Assembly (NCBI RefSeq): GCF_014490665.1
Contig: NZ_CP061038.1
Span: 1,426,001 to 1,490,000 of the forward strand
DNA from: Sphingomonas alpina
Lineage (GTDB): Bacteria; Pseudomonadota; Alphaproteobacteria; Sphingomonadales; Sphingomonadaceae
DNA: 64,000 nucleotides
Reading direction: 5' to 3'
The position numbers and the translations under genes are program-made. Shown here piece by piece: positions 16,712 through 24,383 of the stretch. Below the pieces are notes generated by a model. It was not told where the DNA came from. It did not search any database and worked only from the letters and a program-made list of their open reading frames with translations. Every line of letters starts with the position of its first letter. Positions within the stretch are counted from its first letter, which is position 1.

Positions 16712-17596
16712 TCACGGAGAAGGGGGAGGGGCGCAGGCCGCCGCGCTCTCTTCCAGGAGCACGCTGACCAGGCCCATGCGGATCGTGGCGCGCGACCAGA
16801 CGATGCCGATGCGGCGGGCGACGCAGGGTGTGGGCAAGGGCAGTCGCACCAGGTCGAGGCCCTCGGGCCATGGCGCGGCCCAGTCGGGGACCAACGACAC
16901 GCCGAGCCCACGATTGACCATCACCGCGATCGGATTCAGCGCGTTGAGTTCGAACCGTTCTTGCGGCCTGATGCCGGCCTGGCGCAGATATTCCTCCGCG
17001 CGGCGCCCGCCCCACTGGTTGCGATCATATCGGATCAGCGGCTCGTTTTCGAGCAGGTCATGCGGGTGGCGATGGGCAAGGTGCCGGGGGGCGAGGAGGA
17101 TCAGCAATTCCTCGCGCAGCATCGTCCAGTCGCACGTCTTGGGCAGCAGATACGGCGCCTCCAGCACGAACGCCGCGTCCAGGTTTCCCGCCTCGACCTC
17201 GGCATAAAGCTGCGACGAATTGCCGGACTGGATATGGACGTTGACCTGCGGGCATTTGCCGCTCACGCGTGCCAGTATCTCCGGGAGCATCCCGACCAGT
17301 GCCGTGGTGCAAGCGCCCAGCCGCAGCTCGCCGCTGAGTTCGTCGCCATTGGCGATCCGGCGCAGATCATCCGCGTCGCGGAGCAACTGGCGCGCCTGAT
17401 TCAGGATTCGCCCGCCCGGCTCGGTCATGCGAACGGTACGGCCGACCCGGACGATCAGCGGCGCGCCAAGCTCGCGCTCGAGCGCGTGAAGCTGTTGCGC
17501 GATCGCGGACGGGCTGATGTTCAGCGTCCGTGCCGCCGCTGCCATCGATCCATGATCGACCACCGCGACGAACGTTTTCAGGAAGTTGATGTCGAT
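16712..17596 (-). CDS. LysR-family transcriptional regulator with an apparent ATC start
   Basis: 294 residues. The N-terminal winged helix-turn-helix is typical (IDINFLKTFVAVVDHGSMAA, SPSAIAQQLHALERELG), followed by the LysR effector domain. No ATG, GTG or TTG lies at the right place. The expected first codon (family start M-D-I-N-F-L) is ATC at 17596-17594, preceded by GGGAGGCGGAG at normal spacing. It is therefore either a rare ATC start or an ATG-to-ATC change. The 5' end overlaps the end of the symporter gene by 19 bases, so translation may be coupled. It probably regulates the carbohydrate genes around it. Confidence 0.85.
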   Translation of the reverse strand: MDINFLKTFVAVVDHGSMAAAARTLNISPSAIAQQLHALERELGAPLIVRVGRTVRMTEPGGRILNQARQLLRDADDLRRIANGDELSGELRLGACTTALVGMLPEILARVSGKCPQVNVHIQSGNSSQLYAEVEAGNLDAAFVLEAPYLLPKTCDWTMLREELLILLAPRHLAHRHPHDLLENEPLIRYDRNQWGGRRAEEYLRQAGIRPQERFELNALNPIAVMVNRGLGVSLVPDWAAPWPEGLDLVRLPLPTPCVARRIGIVWSRATIRMGLVSVLLEESAAACAPPPSP

Positions 17597-20013
17597 CGCT
17601 CCGCCTCCCGGTTCGCCGCGTTCCGATCGCGCCTGGCGAAAATCGTCAGGCCTTCGAGCGAACCCTGTGGCGGCGGAAAGAACAGGCTCGCGGCATAACC
17701 AACCACGATCGACATCACGATCGCAATGGCCAGATAGAAATAGGGGTGCACCAAGCCGAGGGCCCAGGCACCCAGCGTCACCAGCGAGGCGGTTACGATG
17801 CCGATCGCAACCCCCTGCCAATTGGCGCGACGGGTGAACATGCCGAGCGTATAGGCTCCTGCGCAGCTTCCTCCCAACAGGCCGAACAGCTCGATCGTGA
17901 GGTCGAGCAGCGAATGAATGTCGAGCGTCGAAAGGATGATCGCGATGCCGATGCCGACCAGGCCGATGACGACCGTCATCCACTCGGCGAAGCGCACGGT
18001 CTTTTTCGACGTCGGATCCTTGGTGAACTTCTCGTAGAAATCGACCGACAGCAATGTCGCAACGCTGTTGATGGTGCCCGACAGCGAGCCCATCGCCGCG
18101 GCGAACAATCCGGCGATGATCATGCCGGTCACGCCGTGCGGCAGTTCGGTGCCGATAAAGGCGGGAAACACCGCGTCGATCGGCAACAGCGGATCGAGCC
18201 GACCCGGATTGGCGCGGTAATAGGCAAATAGAACCGTGCCCATGAGGTAGAAGATGAACCCCCCAGGCAGCAGCACCGCGCCAAACAGCCAGATCGAGCG
18301 GCTCGCCTGCTTGGCGGACGATGTCGACAGCGCGCGCTGCATCAACACCTGATCCTTGGGGAAGGTCAGCACGGTGTCGAACAGGATCAGGATGATAAAT
18401 CCCCAGATCGTCGGCTGGGTGAAATCGAAGCTGACATTCACCAGATGCGCTTTGTCGAACTGCATGGCAGTCTCATAGATCGGCATGATGCCAAGCGAAT
18501 GAACGATGAAGCCGATCGCGAAGATCGCCCCGCCCATCAGTACGATCACCTGGAAGAAGTCGGTCCACACCACCGCCCGCATCCCGCCAAGCGCGGTGTA
18601 GATGATGGTACAGATGCCCAGGATCAGGATGCACAGCGCCACATTCGTGCCGGTGATCGTGCCGATCGCGAGCGCGGGAAGGAACAGAACGATTCCCATC
18701 CTGCCGCCGACGTGCATCAGGATGCTGAGCGCGCTGACCAGCATGCGGATCGCCGGGTGAAACCTCAGCTCCAGATAATTGTACACCGACACCAGGTTCA
18801 ATCGCCGGAAGATCGGTATGACCCAGATCGCGACGAAGATGAGGCCCGCGACCGTGACGATCTTGGACATCATATATTCCCAGTTCGTGTCGAACGCCTT
18901 GGCCGGAATCGCGAGATAGCTGATCGAACTGGTGTTGACGGCGAACATGCTGACCCCCGCCGCCCAGAAGGGAATCGTGCGGCTGCCCAGGAAGAATTCG
19001 GAGGCTGAGCCATGTTTCGAGCGACGGTAGAAATAGAAGCCGACCGACAGCATCGCGACCATGTAAAGGCCGATAACAGCCCAATCCAGGAGGTCGAGCG
19101 GGCGGCGTTTCAGCTCGAGCTCGGCCGTGGCGAAGTCGAGGCGATTGCCGCGCTGCCAGGCTGAGAGCAGTCCATTACCGAACGGAAGGGTGGCGATCAC
19201 ACCGCCCGCCTGGCGATGTCCGAGCCGCGCCCAGGCATCGGTGATCATGTTGTAGCTGTAGAGGCCCGCGCTGCCCTGAGCCTCGCTCAGCAGATAAAGC
19301 ATATTGGCCTGGCTGATGGGGCGCCCCGATCCTGCTATGACAGGGCCGGGCGCCGGTGCCCGCGTCTGCCAGCCGCTTTTCGCGGTCCAGCGCATCTGGC
19401 GACGGCCATTGTCGAGAGTAAGGAATATCCCGGCCCCCTGCGAAACCAGCGCGGTCGGCGTACCGTTGCCGGGCCAGGCCGGCTGTTCCACCCAGCCTTG
19501 CGATCCGTCCGACAAGGTCAGCCGAAGGAGTCGCGATGCCCCATCGTCGGCCACACCGGCCATCAATAACGCGCTGCCCTGAATCGCGCCCTGTGCCGAG
19601 GAAAGCGCGACGGGAAGTGGCGGCAGTAACTTTCCGCGCAATGCGTTACCGTCCAACTGGAGCAGGGCGGCCCGATCCGTTCGGCGCTCAGCCGAGCCGC
19701 CCAGCAGCAGCACTGTGCGATGTCCGTCGGTGATACTGCCCGTGATCTGCGGGTCAGGGCCGAGCTGGCGTCGGTCGAGCACCGTCCAGCCGCTCCTGTC
19801 GGCCTTCAATATATGCGCCGATCCATGCTGGATGACCACCGGTCGACCGCCTACCGCCACGAGCACCATAGGCGCCTTGTCGCTCGACAGCGTGGGGAGG
19901 GGCGCACCATGTACCGAAGATGCTTCCTCCGCTGCCCAGGCCGGCGCGGCATGCATCAGCAACAGCAAGCCGATGGCAAACCAGCGGCCGATTGCATGTA
20001 TGATGGCGATCAT
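17578..20013 (-). CDS. Sodium:solute symporter fused to an N-terminal beta-propeller
   Basis: 811 residues. A signal peptide (1-27, ending APAWA) is followed by about 290 residues of kelch-like repeats (recurring LLL-G-G, W and YNMITDAWARLGH motifs), then by an SSS-family Na+/solute symporter of about 13 helices starting near 335 (LDWAVIGLYMVAMLSVGFYF; SSISYLAIPAKAFDTNWEY). The propeller would lie in the periplasm and could bind or process the ligand before transport. NanM-type kelch proteins next to sialic acid transporters are a known parallel. It overlaps the CitE-like gene by 4 bases (ATGA) upstream and the LysR gene downstream. The substrate is unknown, likely a sugar or sugar acid. Confidence 0.9.
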   Translation of the reverse strand: MIAIIHAIGRWFAIGLLLLMHAAPAWAAEEASSVHGAPLPTLSSDKAPMVLVAVGGRPVVIQHGSAHILKADRSGWTVLDRRQLGPDPQITGSITDGHRTVLLLGGSAERRTDRAALLQLDGNALRGKLLPPLPVALSSAQGAIQGSALLMAGVADDGASRLLRLTLSDGSQGWVEQPAWPGNGTPTALVSQGAGIFLTLDNGRRQMRWTAKSGWQTRAPAPGPVIAGSGRPISQANMLYLLSEAQGSAGLYSYNMITDAWARLGHRQAGGVIATLPFGNGLLSAWQRGNRLDFATAELELKRRPLDLLDWAVIGLYMVAMLSVGFYFYRRSKHGSASEFFLGSRTIPFWAAGVSMFAVNTSSISYLAIPAKAFDTNWEYMMSKIVTVAGLIFVAIWVIPIFRRLNLVSVYNYLELRFHPAIRMLVSALSILMHVGGRMGIVLFLPALAIGTITGTNVALCILILGICTIIYTALGGMRAVVWTDFFQVIVLMGGAIFAIGFIVHSLGIMPIYETAMQFDKAHLVNVSFDFTQPTIWGFIILILFDTVLTFPKDQVLMQRALSTSSAKQASRSIWLFGAVLLPGGFIFYLMGTVLFAYYRANPGRLDPLLPIDAVFPAFIGTELPHGVTGMIIAGLFAAAMGSLSGTINSVATLLSVDFYEKFTKDPTSKKTVRFAEWMTVVIGLVGIGIAIILSTLDIHSLLDLTIELFGLLGGSCAGAYTLGMFTRRANWQGVAIGIVTASLVTLGAWALGLVHPYFYLAIAIVMSIVVGYAASLFFPPPQGSLEGLTIFARRDRNAANREAERSTSTS

Positions 20014-20882
20014 CGCCTGTTCTCCGCGGCATCGCTGTTGGCCAGCACGGCACGCGCATGGGCGATCATCGGCTGGTCGATCATGCGACCGTCAAGCAAG
20101 AAGGCGCCCTTGCCCTCGCTGGCCGCCCTTTGCGCCGCGGCGACGATGCGCCGAGCTGCGGCGAGGTCGGTATCGGGTCGGTCGAACACCATGTTGGCGA
20201 TCCCGACCTGCTTGGGATGAACGCAGCTTTTGCCGAGAAAGCCGAGACCCCTTGCGAGTTCCGCCTCGCGCCGAAAGCCATCCTCATCGCCAAGGTCGGC
20301 ATAAGCGCTGTCATACGCGAAGCAGCTGGCCTGAGCGCTCGCCAAGCGGATGGTCCAAAGTGGGGGGTGGATGTGACGAAGGTCGGTGCGGTCGATCTCG
20401 AGCGGCTCGAACAGGTCGTTCAGCCCGGCCTGAAGACCCGCAACAATTGGATGCGCGCAAGCGATCTCCGCGGCATGGGCGAGCGCTCGCGGTGTCTCGA
20501 TATTGACCAGGAGGCCGGTCGGTTCGGTCCGGCCGCTGCTGCATCCGGCCGTATCAATCGCAGCCGCAGCCGCCTGCACATCGGATGCGCGCTCTGCCTT
20601 GGGCAGGTTTATGAAATCCACGCCAGCCACAGCGATGGCAGCGATGTCGTCTGCGAAATGGGGTGAGGCGAGGGCGTTCACCCGCACGATGATCCGCTTG
20701 CCCGACTCGCTCTGGCGGGCATGATCCGAGGCGAGGAACTCGATGAGCCGTGCACGTGCCTGCACCTTGCCGCCTTCCGGGACCGAATCCTCAAGGTCGA
20801 ACGAGATTGCGTCCGCGTCGCCGGCCAGCGCCTTGGCAAAGAATTCTGGGCGCGAGCATGGAACGAACAGCTTGCTGCGCAT
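20010..20882 (-). CDS. HpcH/HpaI aldolase / citrate lyase beta (CitE-like) family protein
   Basis: 290 residues from the ATG at 20882, which follows AGGGGA; the longer frame is rejected. The CitE-like TIM barrel shows FDLEDSV (28-34), the RVN substrate-binding motif (67-69), Glu129 in NIETPRAL and Asp156 as probable Mg2+ ligands. Members cleave CoA esters such as citryl-, malyl- or citramalyl-CoA, or act as aldolases. It is first in a minus-strand operon (the symporter gene overlaps its stop by 4 bases). With the CaiB-type CoA-transferase of the other arm, it could form an activate-and-cleave step; this is inference. Confidence 0.88.
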   Translation of the reverse strand: MRSKLFVPCSRPEFFAKALAGDADAISFDLEDSVPEGGKVQARARLIEFLASDHARQSESGKRIIVRVNALASPHFADDIAAIAVAGVDFINLPKAERASDVQAAAAAIDTAGCSSGRTEPTGLLVNIETPRALAHAAEIACAHPIVAGLQAGLNDLFEPLEIDRTDLRHIHPPLWTIRLASAQASCFAYDSAYADLGDEDGFRREAELARGLGFLGKSCVHPKQVGIANMVFDRPDTDLAAARRIVAAAQRAASEGKGAFLLDGRMIDQPMIAHARAVLANSDAAENRR

Positions 20883-21171
20883 GGACCGGTCCCCTTTTCT
20901 CCCCACGCTCTGGCGGCAGGGTGCAGGCTTCTGATAGCGCCGGACACCGCGCTTGGCCGCTGTCTTCATACCACAGTAAATCTTGGGTCTGAGGTGATGC
21001 GCCATCGGCGCGACACATCGGTCGCGTGCAGGTGACTTGAGGGTTGGCTAAAGGACGGCATGACCGGAAACCACAAAAGCTGACGTCTGAACGCAGCACT
21101 GGACCGATTTTATCGCGCCGTCCGCCGCCATTATTATTGGGGCAGAAAATAACCGACAAGGGAGGGGAGAA
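20883..21171. promoter_or_regulatory. Divergent control region of the carbohydrate locus
   Basis: 289 bases between the CitE-like gene (minus) and the TonB receptor gene (plus); both arms of the locus start here. I find no riboswitch or clear palindrome. GGGAGGGGAG at about 21160-21169 is the receptor's ribosome-binding site. By position, the LysR protein would be expected to act here. Confidence 0.4.
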
Positions 21172-23367
21172 ATGAGCAACTTTGCTCGCGTGACGCTGGG
21201 GTCATTGTTACTGAGCTCGATGTCTGCCGGCGCTTACGCCCAGCAGACTGCGCCTGCGGCCGCCGAGCCGGCGCCTGCGCAGGATGCGACCGTAGCCGAC
21301 GCGCCGGATGAGGGTGGAGCCGACGTCATTGTGACGGCAACGCGTACGGCCAAGGCTGTCGACCGGATTCCGGGGGCGATCACGATCATCTCACCGGCCG
21401 AAGTCCAGCGGACATTGGCGCTCACCGAAGATGCGACGGCGGTGCTGGCGCGCATCGTGCCGGGCTATTCCGAATCGAACCAGTCGCTGAACACGCTTGG
21501 CGAAACCATGCGGGGGCGTACCGCGCTTTATCTGTTCGACGGCATCCCGCAAAGCACGCCGCTGCGCGATGGTAGCCGCAACGCGACCTTCACCGACATG
21601 TCGACGGTCCAGCGGATCGAAGTGATCGGCGGCGCGTCCGCGGCCGAGGGCATCGGCGCGGCCGGTGGCATCATCAACTATATCTCAAAGCGCGCGACCG
21701 AAACGGGCCTGCATTTCGGCGCGACCGGCCGTATCGGCAGCCAGTTCCGCGATGACAGCGAAGTGTGGAAGATCGGTGGCACCGTCGCGTACAAGCAGGA
21801 CGGGTTCGACGCGTTCCTCGCGGCGGCTTATGTCGATCGCGGCATTACCTACGACGCAAGAGGTCGCCGTATCGGCCTGAGCATTTCGAGCTCACTTGCG
21901 GATTCCACGCAGCGCAATGTCTTTGCGAAGATAGGCACCAATTTCGGAGAGGGTGACACGCAACGCCTTGAGCTTGTCGGCAGCTATTTCAGGCTCGCGA
22001 GCAAGGGCAATTATCATTACGTTGCGGGCAGCCGGGCACTCGGCATCCCCGATACCGCTGAGGCCGGTCCGCCACTCGGCACGGGCGGCGTGTCACTCGC
22101 CGGAACCGAATTCAACGATTTCAAGCAAGTGGCCCTCAACTACAGCAACACCGACCTGTTCGGCGGCAGCCTGGTCGCGACCGGTTATTGGGCGCGACAG
22201 GCGATGCGCTTCCCCGGCGACAACAGCGCCGATCGCCAGGATCCGGCGATCGCGCCGATCGGCCAGCTGGTCGATCAATCCGAAATCCTGTCGAAGAAAT
22301 ATGGCTTGCGCACCTCCTGGTCGCGGCCCGATTTTCTGCTCAAGGGGCTCGAACTGCGCATCGGAATCGATGCCGTGCATGACAATACGCAGCAGTTGCT
22401 GGCGCTCACCAACCGCATCTGGGTGCCGCCTTTGGATTATACCAGCTTCGGTCCTTACGCCCAGCTGTCCTACGATATCGGCCCGGTGACGCTGACCGGT
22501 GGCCTGCGCCATGAGGACGGCAAGGTGAAGGTCGACGACTACACCACGACCTATTTCCGCAACGGCGTGGCGGTGAAGGGCGGTACGCTGAAGTACAAGA
22601 ACGATCTGCTCAACGCCGGCGCGATCTGGCGCATCGGCAGCGGCTTCTCGGTATTCGGATCGTATAATGAGGGCTTCACCTTGCCGAATGTCGGCATTCC
22701 GCTGCGCAACGTGAACGTGCCGGGCAAGACGGTCGAGGGGCTGCTCGATCTGAAGGCGGTGATCTTCGAGAGTCGCGAGGCCGGGTTCAACTGGCGCGGC
22801 CGGTGGGGCAGCGTCGGCGCGTCCTATTATGTGTCGAAATCGCAACTGGGTTCGACGCTGGCGATCGATCCCGTCACGCGCGACTATATCCTGAACCGGC
22901 GGCCGATCCGCATCGAAGGCATCGACTTCACGGCCGAGGTCCGTCCGACTTCGACCCTCAAGCTGACCGCGCTCTATTCGCACGTCAAGGGAACCACGAC
23001 GGCCGCCAACAACATCACGTCCCCGCTCGACGTGACGCTCGGCACGGTGAATATCAGTCCCGACAAGATCAATGGGGCAGTGGAATGGCGGTTCGTGCCG
23101 AACGGTTCGGTGACGCTGGGAGCGAGTTCGATCCTCAGCCGTCATATCAACGAGGGCAAGGGGACTCTCGAGGAGCGCACCCGTGGGTACACGCTGTTCG
23201 ACCTGACGGTGAACTACAAATTGGAGAAGATCGGGACATTTGCGCTGGGCGTCGAGAATCTGACCAACCGATTCTATTTCCTGTCCTCGTCGCAGGTCGA
23301 CATCTTCCAGAATTATTTCGCGGGACGTGGGCGGACAGTATCGCTGACCCTCCACCGCGATTTCTGA
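21172..23367 (+). CDS. TonB-dependent outer-membrane receptor
   Basis: 731 residues with a strong ribosome-binding site (GGGAGGGGAGAA before ATG). The signal peptide ends at AGAYA-Q, an Ala/Pro-rich linker follows, then a TonB box region (DVIVTATRTAKAVDRIP), a plug domain (VQRIEVIGGASAAEGIGAAGG) and a barrel ending in SLTLHRDF. The plug lacks the LRGPQGTLYG block common in SusC-like and SphRAG receptors and looks more like the siderophore-receptor branch. It heads the plus-strand arm, so it is probably the uptake porin for that arm's substrate rather than for iron; the two possibilities cannot be separated by sequence. Confidence 0.93.
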   Translation: MSNFARVTLGSLLLSSMSAGAYAQQTAPAAAEPAPAQDATVADAPDEGGADVIVTATRTAKAVDRIPGAITIISPAEVQRTLALTEDATAVLARIVPGYSESNQSLNTLGETMRGRTALYLFDGIPQSTPLRDGSRNATFTDMSTVQRIEVIGGASAAEGIGAAGGIINYISKRATETGLHFGATGRIGSQFRDDSEVWKIGGTVAYKQDGFDAFLAAAYVDRGITYDARGRRIGLSISSSLADSTQRNVFAKIGTNFGEGDTQRLELVGSYFRLASKGNYHYVAGSRALGIPDTAEAGPPLGTGGVSLAGTEFNDFKQVALNYSNTDLFGGSLVATGYWARQAMRFPGDNSADRQDPAIAPIGQLVDQSEILSKKYGLRTSWSRPDFLLKGLELRIGIDAVHDNTQQLLALTNRIWVPPLDYTSFGPYAQLSYDIGPVTLTGGLRHEDGKVKVDDYTTTYFRNGVAVKGGTLKYKNDLLNAGAIWRIGSGFSVFGSYNEGFTLPNVGIPLRNVNVPGKTVEGLLDLKAVIFESREAGFNWRGRWGSVGASYYVSKSQLGSTLAIDPVTRDYILNRRPIRIEGIDFTAEVRPTSTLKLTALYSHVKGTTTAANNITSPLDVTLGTVNISPDKINGAVEWRFVPNGSVTLGASSILSRHINEGKGTLEERTRGYTLFDLTVNYKLEKIGTFALGVENLTNRFYFLSSSQVDIFQNYFAGRGRTVSLTLHRDF

Positions 23368-23380
23368 CGATGGACGCCGG

Positions 23381-24382
23381 ATGACGATAGCCAAACCCCA
23401 TGGCGCGGTGCTGGTCGCCGGGTCCGCCAATGTCGACTTCCTCGTCCGTGCGCCGCATATCCCGGCGCCGGGCGAGACGGTGCTCGGCGGCGATCTCACG
23501 GTTCTGCCGGGCGGTAAAGGCGCGAACCAGGCCGTGGCGTGCGCGCGCGCCGGTGGTGCCGCAACCGCGATGCTGGTCGCGCTCGGCGACGACCTGTTCG
23601 CGCCGCTGATCGAGCAATCCCTGCAGGGAGCCGGGATCGCATTGCACATCGTGCGATCCCCGCGCCCGACCGGGGCGGCGCTGATTTGCGTCTCGGACGA
23701 TGCCGAGAATGCGATTACGGTCGCGCCCGGCGCCAATATGGCTTTGGTGCCGGACGACCTTCCCGGCCTTGCCGGGGTGGACAGCCTCGTCCTGCAACTC
23801 GAAACCCCGCTTTCGACGGTCATCGCGTTCGCGAAAACTGCCCGGGCAGAAGGTGTGCGGGTTATTCTCAACGCCGCACCGGCACGGGCACTGCCCGCCG
23901 AGCTGCTCGGGGCGGTCGACATCCTGATCGCCAATCAGGAGGAGCTGGCCATGATAACCGGCCGGGGCGGAACGATCGCGGACCAGCTCAAGTCGGTCGG
24001 CGTGCCATATGTTGTAGCAACATTGGGCGCCCATGGTTGCTGCGCGTTCGCTGACGGCGCCTATTGGTTGCAGCCCGCGTTTCAGGTCACGCCGGTCGAT
24101 ACGACCGCGGCCGGCGATACCTTTTGCGGCGTGCTCGCCGCTGCCCTGTCGATGGGCGCCGTCTTGCCCGACGCATTGCTACGGGCCAGCGCGGCTGGCG
24201 CGCTTGCGACCACCCGGCTGGGCGCACAATCAAGCGTACCGGTACGCGCCGAAGTCGATGCGCTGATCGCGTCGTCCGCCCGGGACGAAACGGGGCTCGC
24301 TCGGCTCGCTCTTTATTGCGGCGTAACTGCCGACCATGCCGTCGGACAGCCCGGCGGCGCCCTTCAGGATCACGACCACTGA
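23381..24382 (+). CDS. PfkB/ribokinase-family sugar kinase
   Basis: 333 residues, typical ribokinase size. GGKGANQA (44-51) is the first PfkB signature, and DTTAAGDTFCG (240-250) is the second, with catalytic base D246 and the anion hole. NAAPA (164-168) and NQEE (185-188) are also ribokinase-like, so a pentose or similar furanose is the likely substrate. It starts 13 bases after the receptor gene and ends 1 base before the next gene. That is consistent with phosphorylation of the sugar released by the GH127 enzyme downstream. Confidence 0.92.
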   Translation: MTIAKPHGAVLVAGSANVDFLVRAPHIPAPGETVLGGDLTVLPGGKGANQAVACARAGGAATAMLVALGDDLFAPLIEQSLQGAGIALHIVRSPRPTGAALICVSDDAENAITVAPGANMALVPDDLPGLAGVDSLVLQLETPLSTVIAFAKTARAEGVRVILNAAPARALPAELLGAVDILIANQEELAMITGRGGTIADQLKSVGVPYVVATLGAHGCCAFADGAYWLQPAFQVTPVDTTAAGDTFCGVLAAALSMGAVLPDALLRASAAGALATTRLGAQSSVPVRAEVDALIASSARDETGLARLALYCGVTADHAVGQPGGALQDHDH

Positions 24383-24383
24383 A

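Noticed and set aside
22093..23934. 613-codon minus-strand frame over the TonB receptor and kinase genes
   Set aside because: It is antisense to two well-supported genes and lacks motifs; long antisense frames are expected in GC-rich DNA.
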